51,305 nucleotides of DNA from Streptomyces antimicrobicus (GTDB lineage Bacteria > Actinomycetota > Actinomycetes > Streptomycetales > Streptomycetaceae). Shown one piece after another: positions 18,978-27,957 of the stretch. The stretch spans positions 1 to 51,305 of the forward strand of contig NZ_JAJAUY010000032.1 in assembly GCF_020532625.1 (NCBI RefSeq), read 5' to 3'. Every line of letters begins with the position of its first letter. Position 1 is the first letter of the stretch. The translations under genes were made by a program, and so were the position numbers. The notes under the pieces were generated by a model. It was not told the origin of the DNA. It was given only the letters and a program-made list of their open reading frames with translations, and ran no database searches.

Positions 18978-20762
18978 ATGTCGGGGACGAACCCGGCCGG
19001 CCGCAACCGGACCCTTTCCCCCTGGCAGGCCCGACGGCGGATCACCGCGGTCGCCGGAGGCACCAACCGCTGGGTGGTGCTGGCCGTCCTGTGCGTCAGC
19101 CTGGTCCTCGTCGCGCTCGACGCGACGATCCTGCACGTCGCCGTCCCCTCCGTCACCGAGGACCTGCGTCCCGGTGCGATCGAGCTGCTGTGGATCGTCG
19201 ACGCGTACCCGCTCGTCTGCGCCTCGCTGCTGATCCTCTTCGGCACCCTCGGCGACCGGGTGGGCCGCCGCCGCATCCTGCTGCTCGGCTACGGGCTCTT
19301 CGGCGTCGCCTCGACGATCGCCGCCCTGGCCACCGACGCCCAGGTGCTCATCGTCGCCCGCGCGCTGCTCGGCGTCGGCGGCGCGATGATCATGCCGGCC
19401 ACGCTGTCGATCCTGCGGCAGGTCTTCCCCGACCGGCGCGAGCGCGCCCTGGCCATCGGCATCTGGACCGCCGTCGCCGCGATCGGCGCGGCCAGCGGGC
19501 CGGTGCTCGGCGGCCTCCTCATCGAGCACTTCTGGTGGGGCTCGGTCTTCCTGATCAACATCCCGCTGATGGTCCTGATCCTCCCGCTGGGCCGCTGGCT
19601 GCTGCCCGAGTCCAAGGGGGCGGCGGACGGGCCGTGGGACGTGCTCGGTGCGCTGATGGCCGCGGCCGGTGTGCTCGGCGTGGTGCTCGGCGTCAAGCGC
19701 GCGGGTGCCGAGCAGAACCTGCTGGAGGTCCGGGCGCTCGTGCCGATCGCGGTCGGCGGGCTGCTGCTGGCGCTGTTCGTCCGGCGGCAGCGGCGGCGGC
19801 CGCACCCGCTGATCGACATGCGGATGTTCTCGCGGGTCACCTTCACCACGTCCGTGGGCTGCATCGTGCTGGCCATGCTGGCGCTCGTCGGGCTGGAGCT
19901 GATCGCCGTCCAGTACCTCCAGCTGGTGCTGGAGCTGAGCCCGCTGGAGACGGGCCTGCGGCTGCTGCCGCTGACGTTCGCCGCGATGGCGGCCGGCGCC
20001 ACCGGCTCGTACACGCTGCACCGGATCGGGCCGCGGCGGATGGTGTCGTTCGGCTTCACCCTGACCGCGCTGGCGGTGCTGCTGCTGACCCTGATGGGCC
20101 TGCACGACCGGCCGGTGCTGCTGACGGCGGGCTTCGTCCTGCTGGGCTTCGGCCTGCAGACCACGCTGTTCGCGGCGTACGAGTCGATGCTGAGCGAGGC
20201 GCCGGTGCAGGCCGCCGGCGGGGCGGCGGCGATCGGTGAGACCTCGTACCAGCTGGGCGCGGGCATGGGGATCGCGCTGCTGGGCAGCGTGATGAACGCG
20301 GCGTACGCGCCCGGGCTGACGGACGTGCCCGGGGTGTCGCCGGCGGACTCGGCGGGCGCGGCGAACTCGCTCGGCGAGGCCTACCAGATCGCGGAACACC
20401 TGGGCGGACCGGCGGGTGAGGCCCTGCACACCGCCGCGCGGACCTCTTTCGTGTACGGGCTGCACGTGACGCTGGTGGTGAGCGCGGCGCTGCTGCTGGC
20501 GGGGGCGGTGATGGCGCTGAAGCTGCCGCGAGCGATGGACTGCGAGCCGGCCGCCGCCGAAGCCGAGGCCGCCGCCGACCCGCGGGCCCTGGCGCAGCCG
20601 AGCCCGCTGCCTCAGGCCGAGCCGAAGTCCTCGGCGGTGGCCGGGGCGGGCGCCTCGGCTCCGGCCGCGCCGGTGCCGCCGGGGCCGGCGGGGGCCGCCG
20701 CGACCATTCCGCCTCCGGCGGACCCGGCCCACGACCGCGCCCTGAACCGCCGCCCGGCCTGA
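18978..20762 (+). CDS. MFS exporter, DHA2 (EmrB/QacA, 14-helix) family
   Basis: This 594-residue transporter has motif LDATILHVAVPSV in helix 1, the loop motif GDRVGRRRILLLG between helices 2 and 3, and RALLGVGGAMIMPATLSIL and SGPVLGGLLIEHFWW (the antiporter motif C region). Size and motifs indicate proton-coupled drug export with 14 helices. The C-terminal 65 residues are an Ala/Pro-rich cytoplasmic tail. ATG 18978 has GGGAGG (18965-18970) upstream. 18693-18977 is a divergent promoter region shared with the glycosyltransferase; no regulator gene is adjacent. Confidence 0.92.
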   Translation: MSGTNPAGRNRTLSPWQARRRITAVAGGTNRWVVLAVLCVSLVLVALDATILHVAVPSVTEDLRPGAIELLWIVDAYPLVCASLLILFGTLGDRVGRRRILLLGYGLFGVASTIAALATDAQVLIVARALLGVGGAMIMPATLSILRQVFPDRRERALAIGIWTAVAAIGAASGPVLGGLLIEHFWWGSVFLINIPLMVLILPLGRWLLPESKGAADGPWDVLGALMAAAGVLGVVLGVKRAGAEQNLLEVRALVPIAVGGLLLALFVRRQRRRPHPLIDMRMFSRVTFTTSVGCIVLAMLALVGLELIAVQYLQLVLELSPLETGLRLLPLTFAAMAAGATGSYTLHRIGPRRMVSFGFTLTALAVLLLTLMGLHDRPVLLTAGFVLLGFGLQTTLFAAYESMLSEAPVQAAGGAAAIGETSYQLGAGMGIALLGSVMNAAYAPGLTDVPGVSPADSAGAANSLGEAYQIAEHLGGPAGEALHTAARTSFVYGLHVTLVVSAALLLAGAVMALKLPRAMDCEPAAAEAEAAADPRALAQPSPLPQAEPKSSAVAGAGASAPAAPVPPGPAGAAATIPPPADPAHDRALNRRPA

Positions 20763-20767
20763 CACCG

Positions 20768-20791
20768 GCCCGCCGCCGCGCGGGCCCTTTC
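20768..20791 (+). terminator. Terminator of the MFS gene
   Basis: GGCCCGC (20768-20774) pairs with GCGGGCC (20781-20787), followed by CTTT, 5 bp after the stop. Confidence 0.65.
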
Positions 20792-20965
20792 CCCACCCCA
20801 CCCCGCCCTTTCCCGAACCGGGGCGCCGCCCCCGCAGGAGCCGGCCCCGGCGGACCCGCTGGCGGCCCCCGGTCGGGGAAGGGTGGACGCGCGGGGGTCG
20901 GCGGCATAGCGTCGGGGGCGCTGGACTGTTGGACTGGAGTTGTGCGACCCGCCGGGAGGCGTTCC

Positions 20966-22132
20966 GTGTTCGTGCCCACCGATCCGCTCGGTATCGATGA
21001 GCTCCTCGCCCCCGAGGACCTCGCCATCCGCGACACCGTGCGCCAATGGGCGGCCGACCGCGTGCTGCCGCACATCGCCCAGTGGTACGAGGACGGCGAG
21101 CTCCCGCAGATCCGCGAGCTGGCCCGCGAACTCGGCGCGCTCGGCGCGCTCGGGATGTCCCTGGAGGGATACGGCTGCGCCGGCGCCTCCGCCGTGCAGT
21201 ACGGGCTGGCCTGTCTCGAGCTGGAGGCCGCCGACTCCGGCATCCGCTCGCTGGTCTCCGTGCAGGGCTCCCTCGCCATGTACGCCATCCACCGCTTCGG
21301 GTCCGAGGAGCAGAAGCAGCACTGGCTGCCCGGCATGGCCGCCGGGGAGCACATCGGCTGCTTCGGGCTGACCGAGCCCGACGTCGGCTCCGACCCGGCC
21401 TCCATGCGGACGTACGCCAAGAAGGACGGCTCCGACTGGGTGCTCAGCGGCCGCAAGATGTGGATCACCAACGGATCGGTGGCCGCCGTCGCCGTCGTCT
21501 GGGCGCAGACGGACGACGGGGTGCGGGGGTTCGTCGTGCCCACCGGCACCCGCGGGTTCTCCGCGCCCGAGATCAAGCACAAGTGGTCGCTGCGGGCCAG
21601 TGTCACCAGTGAGCTGGTGATGGACGAGGTGCGGCTGCCCGGCGACGCCGTGCTGCCGGGGGTGCGCGGGCTCAAGGGGCCGCTCAGCTGTCTCAGCCAC
21701 GCCCGGTACGGGATCGTGTGGGGCTCCATGGGGGCGGCGCGCGCCAGTTTCGAGGCGGCGCTGGACTACGCGCGCACCCGCGAGCAGTTCGGCCGGCCGA
21801 TCGGCGGCTTCCAGCTCACCCAGGCCAAGCTCGCCGACATGGCGCTGGAACTGCACAAGGGCATCCTGCTCGCCCACCACCTGGGGCGCCGGATGGACGC
21901 CGGCACGCTGCGGCCGGAGCAGATCAGCTTCGGCAAGCTGAACAACGTCCGGGAGGCGATCGAGATCTGCCGTACCGCGCGCACGATCCTCGGCGCGAAC
22001 GGGATCTCGCTGGAGTACCCCGTGATGCGGCACGCGACCAACCTGGAGTCGGTCCTCACCTACGAGGGGACCGTCGAGATGCACCAGCTGGTGCTGGGCA
22101 AGGCGCTCACCGGGCTCGACGCGTTCCGGTGA
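20966..22132 (+). CDS. Acyl-CoA dehydrogenase (glutaryl-CoA dehydrogenase-like)
   Basis: This 388-residue flavoprotein has the signatures GCFGLTEPDVGSDPASMRT and KMWITNGSVAAVAVVWAQ. The catalytic Glu is in LTYEGTVEMHQLVLGKALTG. YARTREQFGRPIGGFQLTQ completes the fold. The E-G-T-xE-MH context and RASVTSELVMDEVRLP resemble glutaryl-CoA dehydrogenases, which oxidise and decarboxylate glutaryl-CoA to crotonyl-CoA. GTG 20966 is preceded by GGGAGG. Confidence 0.92.
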   Translation: MFVPTDPLGIDELLAPEDLAIRDTVRQWAADRVLPHIAQWYEDGELPQIRELARELGALGALGMSLEGYGCAGASAVQYGLACLELEAADSGIRSLVSVQGSLAMYAIHRFGSEEQKQHWLPGMAAGEHIGCFGLTEPDVGSDPASMRTYAKKDGSDWVLSGRKMWITNGSVAAVAVVWAQTDDGVRGFVVPTGTRGFSAPEIKHKWSLRASVTSELVMDEVRLPGDAVLPGVRGLKGPLSCLSHARYGIVWGSMGAARASFEAALDYARTREQFGRPIGGFQLTQAKLADMALELHKGILLAHHLGRRMDAGTLRPEQISFGKLNNVREAIEICRTARTILGANGISLEYPVMRHATNLESVLTYEGTVEMHQLVLGKALTGLDAFR

Positions 22133-22150
22133 TCCGGTGAGGGCCTCGCG

Positions 22151-22594
22151 CTAGCTCTGGTTGAAGAAGCCGTCCGCCGCCCGACCGCCCTCGCCGCTGA
22201 CGATCTGGGTGTCGGCCGGGGTCAGCAGGAAGACCCGGGTCGCCACCCGCTCGATCGAGCCGCGCAGGCCGAAGGTCAGACCGGCCGCGAAGTCGACCAC
22301 GCGCTTGGCGTCGGCCGGGTCCATCGACGACAGGTTCACGATCACCGGGACGCCCTCGCGGAACAGCTCACCGATGCCGCGCGCGTCCCGGAAGCCGTCC
22401 GGGGTGACGGTCGCGATGCGGCGGCCCTGCTCGACAGCCGAGTCCGACACGACCTTCACCCGCGGGTCGGTGACCCACTGGTCGCCGGAGTGCGGGCCCT
22501 GCGGAGCCTCCGCGTAGTCGTCGTCGTAGTAACGCTCGTCGTCGCTGTCCTCCACGAGACCCAACCAGGCACTCGCCTTGCGCACCGAACCCAT
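22151..22594 (-). CDS. sflA: SepF-like cell division protein (SflA-type)
   Basis: This 147-residue protein has the N-terminal amphipathic membrane-targeting segment [16 protein letters not shown], an acidic linker ([14 protein letters not shown]), and a SepF core ([40 protein letters not shown]). SepF anchors FtsZ at division sites. Streptomyces have additional shorter SepF-like proteins (SflA, SflB) that influence septum position and branching. The short linker and the neighbours suggest SflA. It is convergent with the acyl-CoA dehydrogenase gene (18-bp gap) and divergent from the DUF5685 gene. Confidence 0.88.
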   Translation of the reverse strand: MGSVRKASAWLGLVEDSDDERYYDDDYAEAPQGPHSGDQWVTDPRVKVVSDSAVEQGRRIATVTPDGFRDARGIGELFREGVPVIVNLSSMDPADAKRVVDFAAGLTFGLRGSIERVATRVFLLTPADTQIVSGEGGRAADGFFNQS

Positions 22595-22837
22595 GGACGC
22601 CTCCTTTCACCGCGGTCTGTCTGTCCTTCTTCTGTCCGCGTCCCTATGGTCGTCCATGATGCTGACAACGCGCCAAGTGGATAGCCGCCGCGCAGGGGTT
22701 TCGTGACGGTACTGGTGCAGAACATCCGGTGCACCGTCAAGGTTCCTGGCAGCTACCGCTGCTGACTGAGTGAAAATACGATCACCGCCTCCATCGGGGT
22801 GACCGCAGGGGACGTACGGGTGAAGGCACCGGCTCGG

Positions 22838-22843
22838 TACGAT
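22838..22843 (+). promoter_or_regulatory. Putative -10 of the DUF5685 gene
   Basis: TACGAT matches TANNNT 39 bp upstream of the TTG start. The rest of 22595-22881 is a divergent intergenic region without a supported gene. Confidence 0.4.
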
Positions 22844-22881
22844 GCCCCGCACGCACGCGCACCACACTCGGGGGAGCAGTC

Positions 22882-24183
22882 TTGTTCGGCATAGTCAGGC
22901 CCTGTACGCACCGGCTCGGGGAGCGGTTCAAGGGCGAGTGGATGGCCCATCTCTGCGGCTTGTGCCTGGCACTTCGCTCCGATCACGGGCAGCTCGCCCG
23001 GATCGTTACCAATTACGACGGTCTGCTCGTCTCCGTCCTGACGGAGGCTCAGTCCGGGACCGCCGACGGGGCGCGGCGTACCGCGGGGCCCTGCCCGCTG
23101 CGTGGTATGCGCACCGCGCCGGTGGCCCAGGGCGAGGGCGCCCGGCTCGCGGCGGCCGTCTCGCTGGTGCTCGCCTCGGCGAAGCTGCGCGACCACGTCG
23201 CCGACCGCGACGGCGTGTTGGCCCGCAAGCCGTTCGCCGCCGCGGCCCGCACGGTGGCCCGCGGCTGGGACCGGGCCGGCGCGCGCACCGGCGCCTCCCT
23301 GGGCTTCGACACCGCCCTGCTCGTCGACGCCGTGGACCGGCAGGCCGGCGTCGAGGCGCTGGCCGGGCTCGGCACCCCCGTGCTCGTGGTGACCGAGCCG
23401 ACCGAGACCGCGACCGCCGCCGCCTTCGCGCACACCGCGCAGCTGGCCGGCCGGCCCGGCAACGCCACCGCGCTGGCCGAGGCGGGCCGCTACTTCGGCC
23501 GGCTCGCCCACCTGCTCGACGCCGTCGAGGACCTGGAGGCGGACCGCGCCACGGGCGCCTGGAACCCGCTCGACGCCACCGGCACCTCCCTCGCCGAGGC
23601 CCGCCGGCTGTGCGACGACGCCCTGCACGGCATCCGCCTGGCCCTGGCCGAGGTGGAGTTCGTGGACGACGGGCTCGCCCACCGGCTGCTGGTGCACGAG
23701 CTGCGATCCTCGGTGGACCGGGCCTTCGGCACCCGCTCCTGCGGCCACACCGCGTCGTACGGCGCCCCGGACGGCAGCGGCGGCCCGTACGGCTCCGGCC
23801 CCGGCGCCCCGGGCCAGGGCGGCCCGTACGGCCAGCCGCCGTACGGCCAGAACCCGTACGGGCAGGCCCCCTACGGCCAGCACCCGTACGGCCAGAACCC
23901 GTACGGCGGCGCACCCGGAGGGCCCGGAGGTCCGGGGATGCCGCCGACCGGACCCGGCGGCTCCGGCGACTTCCACCCGCACCGGCCGAAGCCGCCGCGC
24001 GGCTTCTGGGCGGGCTGCGCGGCCTTCATCGGGTTGTTCTGCACCTGCAAGATCTGCTGCGCCGACGAGTACGAGGGCCCCTGGTCCCGCAAGAAGCGCG
24101 AGGGCTGCTGCAACGACTGCGGCAGCGGCTGCGACGGCAACTGCTGCGAGTGCTGCTGCTGCTGTCCCTGCGACGGCTGCTGA
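22882..24183 (+). CDS. DUF5685 family protein with PYGQ repeats and Cys-rich tail
   Basis: This 433-residue protein starts at TTG 22882, supported by GGGGGAG at 22870-22876 and the family start FGIVRPCTHRLGERFKGEW. Three Cys in CTHR...HLCGLCLAL suggest a metal-binding site. Residues to about 290 form a helical domain. Then tandem PYGQ-type repeats occur (PPYGQNPYGQAPYGQHPYG and more), then a hydrophobic segment and a tail with about 18 Cys in 60 residues (CTCKICCADEYEG...CCECCCCCPCDGC). The biochemical function is not known. The tail suggests metal binding or extensive disulphides. Confidence 0.88.
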   Translation: MFGIVRPCTHRLGERFKGEWMAHLCGLCLALRSDHGQLARIVTNYDGLLVSVLTEAQSGTADGARRTAGPCPLRGMRTAPVAQGEGARLAAAVSLVLASAKLRDHVADRDGVLARKPFAAAARTVARGWDRAGARTGASLGFDTALLVDAVDRQAGVEALAGLGTPVLVVTEPTETATAAAFAHTAQLAGRPGNATALAEAGRYFGRLAHLLDAVEDLEADRATGAWNPLDATGTSLAEARRLCDDALHGIRLALAEVEFVDDGLAHRLLVHELRSSVDRAFGTRSCGHTASYGAPDGSGGPYGSGPGAPGQGGPYGQPPYGQNPYGQAPYGQHPYGQNPYGGAPGGPGGPGMPPTGPGGSGDFHPHRPKPPRGFWAGCAAFIGLFCTCKICCADEYEGPWSRKKREGCCNDCGSGCDGNCCECCCCCPCDGC

Positions 24184-24319
24184 GGCCCCCTCAGCCCGCG
24201 ACCGGGACGGCCGCCCCCGGGACGGCCTCCCGGACCGGTGTCACCGCCCGCGCCGGAACCACTCCGTACGGCCCTGCCGCGCCCGCGTGTCCCGCGCGGG
24301 TGTGGAAGGGTTGAGCGGC

Positions 24320-25126
24320 ATGAGCGACGACGCAGCGAAAGCCTGGACGAAGTGGCACGAGCACCGGCTCGACACGGTCTCCGCGCCCTACGGCCCGCTC
24401 GCGCTGACGGGCACCCACTGGCTCGCCGACTACCCGGAAGGGCGAATTCCGGCCGTTCCCGGCCGGTGGCGGGAGACCGCCGGCGGCGTCCGGCTCACCG
24501 CCACCGAGGCCGACGGGCTGGCGCTCGACGCCGAGCCCTTCACCGGCGAGCTCGAACTCGCCCCCGACGAGGCGCCCCCGGCCCGCGCCCGGCTCGCCGC
24601 GGGCGCGCGCCACCTGGTGGTCATCCGCCGCGAGGGCGCCCACGCCGTGCGCGTCTTCGATCCCGACTCCGAGGCCCGGCGCGGCTTCCTGGGCATCGAG
24701 GCGACCCCGTACGACCCCTCGTACGTACTGCCCGGCCGGTTCCGGGCGTACGGGGAGGAACGCAGCGTCCTGGTGGAGAACGCCGACGGGCACCGGCGCG
24801 GCCTCGGGCTCGGCGGGGAGCTGGTCTTCACCAAGGACGGCGCCGAGCACCGGCTCCAGGTGGCGGTGGATCCGGACACCGGTGCGCTGTGGGCCGTCTT
24901 CGCCGACGTCACCAGCAGCCTGACCAGCTACCGCTTCCGCTTCCTGCGGCCCGGCGCACCGGCCGCCGACGGCTCGGTCACGGTCGACCTCAACCGGGCG
25001 CTGCTGCCGCCGTGCGCCTTCGCGGCCCACTTCATCTGCCCGTTCCCGCCGCCGGGGAACACCCTGCCCTTCGAGGTCGCCGCCGGCGAGCGGAGGCTGA
25101 AAGCCGCCCTTGCCCCGGTCATCTGA
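24320..25126 (+). CDS. DUF1684 family protein
   Basis: This 268-residue protein carries the DUF1684 signatures: WHEHRLDTVSAPYGPLALTGTHW near the N-terminus, FLGIEATPYDPSYVLPGRF in the middle, and the C-terminal VDLNRALLPPCAFAAHFICP followed by PFPPPGNTLP. The function is not established. ATG 24320 has GGAAGGG 10 nt upstream; an in-frame GTG at 24287 is an alternative. It follows the DUF5685 gene on the same strand after 136 bp. Confidence 0.88.
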   Translation: MSDDAAKAWTKWHEHRLDTVSAPYGPLALTGTHWLADYPEGRIPAVPGRWRETAGGVRLTATEADGLALDAEPFTGELELAPDEAPPARARLAAGARHLVVIRREGAHAVRVFDPDSEARRGFLGIEATPYDPSYVLPGRFRAYGEERSVLVENADGHRRGLGLGGELVFTKDGAEHRLQVAVDPDTGALWAVFADVTSSLTSYRFRFLRPGAPAADGSVTVDLNRALLPPCAFAAHFICPFPPPGNTLPFEVAAGERRLKAALAPVI

Positions 25127-25237
25127 CGCCTGGACACTCCCGAGCAGCGCTTGTCAGGAACACGGCCAATCCCCTTCTCCATGCCGCCCTGACTGCGCCT
25201 CACCGGACCCCCACACCCCTTTACGGGAGGACGTGAA

Positions 25238-26122
25238 GTGAGGATCAAGCGCATCACCCCCACACGACTGACGGCCCTGGCAGCAGGCCTGGCCGCGGTC
25301 GCCGTACTGGCCGCCCCCACCGCCGCCGGTGCGGACGGGCAGGACGGCGGACTCAGCGCCGACCGGCTGGCCGCCGTCGGGGCATCGGTCCTGCGCGCCG
25401 ATGTGGCCGGTACCGCCTGGCACACCGACCCGGCCACCGGAACCCTGGTGGTCACCGCCGACTCCACCGTCTCGCACGCCGACATCGCCAGGATCCGGCA
25501 CGAGGCGGGCGCGGACGCCGGGGCCCTGCGCATCGAGCGCACCCCGGGCAAGCTCAGCAAGCTGATCTCGGGCGGCGACGCCATCTACGCCAACAGCTGG
25601 CGCTGCTCGCTCGGCTTCAACGTACGCAGCGGCACCACCTACTACGTGCTCACCGCCGGGCACTGCACCGACGGCGCCGGCACGTGGTGGACCAACTCCT
25701 CCCGCACCACCGCGATCGGGGCCACCGTCGGCTCCAGTTTCCCGGTCAACGACTACGGCCTCGTCCGCTACGACAACACCTCGCTGTCCCACCCCGGCAC
25801 CGTGGGCAGCGTGGACATCACCAGCGCGGCGAACGCCACCGTCGGCATGTCCGTGACCCGCCGCGGCTCCACCACCGGCACCCACAGCGGCTCGGTCACC
25901 GGACTCAACGCCACCGTCAACTACGGCAACGGCGACATCGTCTACGGCATGATCAAGACCAATGTCTGCGCCGAGCCCGGTGACAGCGGCGGCCCGCTGT
26001 ACTCCGGCAGCCGGGCGATCGGTCTGACCTCCGGCGGCAGCGGCAACTGCTCCTCGGGCGGCACGACGTTCTTCCAGCCCGTCACGGAGGCGCTCAGCGC
26101 CTACGGGGTCAGCGTCTACTAG
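25238..26122 (+). CDS. Secreted chymotrypsin-like protease (streptogrisin type, S1E)
   Basis: This 294-residue preproenzyme has a signal peptide to about residue 31, a short alpha-lytic-type propeptide (32-109), and a mature domain beginning ISGGDAIYA at residue 110, giving 185 residues like streptogrisin B. The catalytic triad is H142 (TAGHC), D172 (NDYGLVRY) and S250 ([12 protein letters not shown]). Disulphide Cys are at 123/143 and 244/271. The propeptide is shorter than the large chaperone-type pro-regions. GTG 25238 follows GGGAGGACG. A 16-bp hairpin ends the transcript. Confidence 0.95.
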   Translation: MRIKRITPTRLTALAAGLAAVAVLAAPTAAGADGQDGGLSADRLAAVGASVLRADVAGTAWHTDPATGTLVVTADSTVSHADIARIRHEAGADAGALRIERTPGKLSKLISGGDAIYANSWRCSLGFNVRSGTTYYVLTAGHCTDGAGTWWTNSSRTTAIGATVGSSFPVNDYGLVRYDNTSLSHPGTVGSVDITSAANATVGMSVTRRGSTTGTHSGSVTGLNATVNYGNGDIVYGMIKTNVCAEPGDSGGPLYSGSRAIGLTSGGSGNCSSGGTTFFQPVTEALSAYGVSVY

Positions 26123-26160
26123 CCGACCCCGCCCGGCTCCGGGCACCATGGGACGTACCG

Positions 26161-26194
26161 AGGTCCCCCGGCCGCACCTGCGGCCGGGGGACCT
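26161..26194 (+). terminator. Terminator of the protease gene
   Basis: AGGTCCCCCGGCCGCA (26161-26176) and its exact complement (26179-26194) form a 16-bp stem with a 2-nt centre, 39 bp after the stop. Confidence 0.88.
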
Positions 26195-26223
26195 GTCCGT
26201 CGGTGGACCGGGGGGAAGCACAC

Positions 26224-26943
26224 GTGACCGACTTCAGGGGCGACGGGCCGGTGCCCGTCCGCGACGGCGACACCCAACGCCGGGTGCGCCGCAGCCCGTT
26301 GCTCTACACCGCGCCCATCGTGCTGCTGGCCGTGCTGACCGCCGTGCTCGGCTGGGAGATCGTCCGGGCCAACATGTCCGAGGCGGCGCGCACCCAGTGG
26401 CCGTGGCGGCTGCAGCTGCTCGACATGGAGCCGCTCGGCAGCCTGCTCGCGGTCGCGGCCGGCGCGGTCCTCGCCCGCGCCCAGTACGCCCGCACCGTGC
26501 GGCCGTACCTGGGCTGGCGGGCCGACTGGACCACGGGGCAGCTGCGCGGCGGCGCACCCGAGTGGCGGGTCGGCCTGCTCAACGGCGGCTCGCACACGGC
26601 CGTGATCGAGGACTACGCCTGCCGGGTCGTCCTGCGCGGCGGCCCACCGGGAGCCGGCGGGCCCTGGACCGACGTCCAGGGCGCGGCGGCGGCGCTGACC
26701 GCGGCCGGGCTCATCGTCGGGGAGGACTTCCAGCTGGTGCAGATGGGGAACTTCCCGCTGGTCCCCGCCGGCGGCGGCTACGAGACGGCGACGGTCGGGG
26801 CCTTCTCCCGGCGCTTCGTGGACGAGGTCGAGGCCCTGTACCTCAGGGTCCGGGTGGCCGACGCGGTGGGCGACAGCCACGAGCGGATCATGGACGCCCT
26901 CAAGGGCGCCCGGTCGGCCGCCTACCGGCGCCCGGCGGCCTGA
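26224..26943 (+). CDS. Unrecognised protein with N-terminal membrane helices
   Basis: This 239-residue protein starts at GTG 26224 with GGGGGAAG upstream. Two hydrophobic segments (LLYTAPIVLLAVLTAVLGWE; LGSLLAVAAGAVLARA) are followed by a predicted beta-rich cytoplasmic domain (YLGWRADWTTGQLRGGAPE, GGSHTAVIEDYACRVVL). The layout resembles small Streptomyces membrane proteins of unknown function. Its last 22 nt overlap the convergent hydrolase gene. Function is not assigned. Confidence 0.7.
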   Translation: MTDFRGDGPVPVRDGDTQRRVRRSPLLYTAPIVLLAVLTAVLGWEIVRANMSEAARTQWPWRLQLLDMEPLGSLLAVAAGAVLARAQYARTVRPYLGWRADWTTGQLRGGAPEWRVGLLNGGSHTAVIEDYACRVVLRGGPPGAGGPWTDVQGAAAALTAAGLIVGEDFQLVQMGNFPLVPAGGGYETATVGAFSRRFVDEVEALYLRVRVADAVGDSHERIMDALKGARSAAYRRPAA

Positions 26944-27917
26944 CCGTCCGTGCCGTCGGTGCCGTCGGTGCCGTCGGTGCCGTCCGTGCCGTCGGTGCCG
27001 TCCGGTCCGGGCGGGCCGTCCGGTCCGGGCGGCCCGTCCAGCCCGTCCAGCCAGCGCAGCACCTCGGGCAGCGCGTACTGGGCGGCGAAGTGCCCGGCGC
27101 CCGGCACCAGGACGGCCCGGGCCCCGGGGATCCGGTCGGCCAGCCAGCGGGTGTGGCCGACCGGGGAGAAGGCGTCGTCCAGGCCGTGCCACAGCAGCAC
27201 GGGCACGGTGACGCGGGAGACGTCGAAGCCCCACGGGCGCACGAACGCGAGGCAGTCGTCCAGCCAGCCGAGGTGCGAGACGCGCAGCGCCTCGCGGTAG
27301 GAGCGCAGCAGCGCCGTGCGCACCCGCGGGTCCTCGACCACCGGCCGGTCGTACGGGGACAGGTCGGCGCGCAGGTCCTCGAGGAGCTGCTCCGGGTCGC
27401 GCCGGACGGCGGCGGCGCGAGCGGTGAGGTCCCGGTCGAGGCCGCCCGGGTCGCTCCCGTCGAGCCGGCCCCGGGCCAGGCCGTACACGCGCACGTTGAA
27501 CGGGGTCATCCGCGCGTGCCAGTCCAGGCCGGCGGCGTCCGGGGGAGCGAGCCCCACCAGGACGGCGGCGGCCCGGACCCGGTCGGGCAGCAGGGCGGCG
27601 CAGGCGAGCGCGTGCGGGCCGCCGCCGGAGCGGCCGACCACCGCGAAGCGGTCGATGCCGAGGGCGTCGGCGACGGCGGTGGCGTCCCGGGCGGCGTCGG
27701 CGACCCGGCGGCCGGGGCTCGGCGGTGAGCCGCCGTAGCCCGGGCGGTCGTAGGAGAGGAACCGGACGCCGGGGTGCCGCGCGGCGAGCCCGGGGAGTGC
27801 GGTGCCCAGGCGGCTGCCGGGGGTCCCGTGGAGCAGGAGCACGGGGGTGCCGGCGGGGTCTCCCCACTCCTCGGCCACCAGGAGGCGGCCGTCGTCGGTG
27901 CGCACGGGTATTCCCAT
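26922..27917 (-). CDS. Alpha/beta hydrolase with (GTD)n tail
   Basis: This 331-residue alpha/beta hydrolase has the oxyanion loop LLLHGTPGSRLG, nucleophile elbow VGRSGGGPHA (Ser), the Asp in WHGLDDAFSPVGH and His in PGAGHFAAQYAL, so the triad is complete. The substrate is unknown. The core ends near WLDGLDG. After it come PPGPDG repeats and about six GTD tripeptides encoded by a 9-bp tandem repeat; this tail reaches into the neighbouring gene's 3' end and is probably recent expansion. ATG 27917 is chosen. Confidence 0.88.
   Translation of the reverse strand: MGIPVRTDDGRLLVAEEWGDPAGTPVLLLHGTPGSRLGTALPGLAARHPGVRFLSYDRPGYGGSPPSPGRRVADAARDATAVADALGIDRFAVVGRSGGGPHALACAALLPDRVRAAAVLVGLAPPDAAGLDWHARMTPFNVRVYGLARGRLDGSDPGGLDRDLTARAAAVRRDPEQLLEDLRADLSPYDRPVVEDPRVRTALLRSYREALRVSHLGWLDDCLAFVRPWGFDVSRVTVPVLLWHGLDDAFSPVGHTRWLADRIPGARAVLVPGAGHFAAQYALPEVLRWLDGLDGPPGPDGPPGPDGTDGTDGTDGTDGTDGTDGQAAGRR
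26944..27030. repeat. 9-bp tandem repeat GTGCCGTCG
   Basis: About six copies of GTGCCGTCG or GTGCCGTCC, then two GGTCCGGGCGGGCCGTCC-like units, encode the hydrolase tail on the minus strand. Confidence 0.85.
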
Positions 27918-27957
27918 GGGCGCAGGGTAGCGGGCGGTGCCGGGCGCGCGGCGCGCC

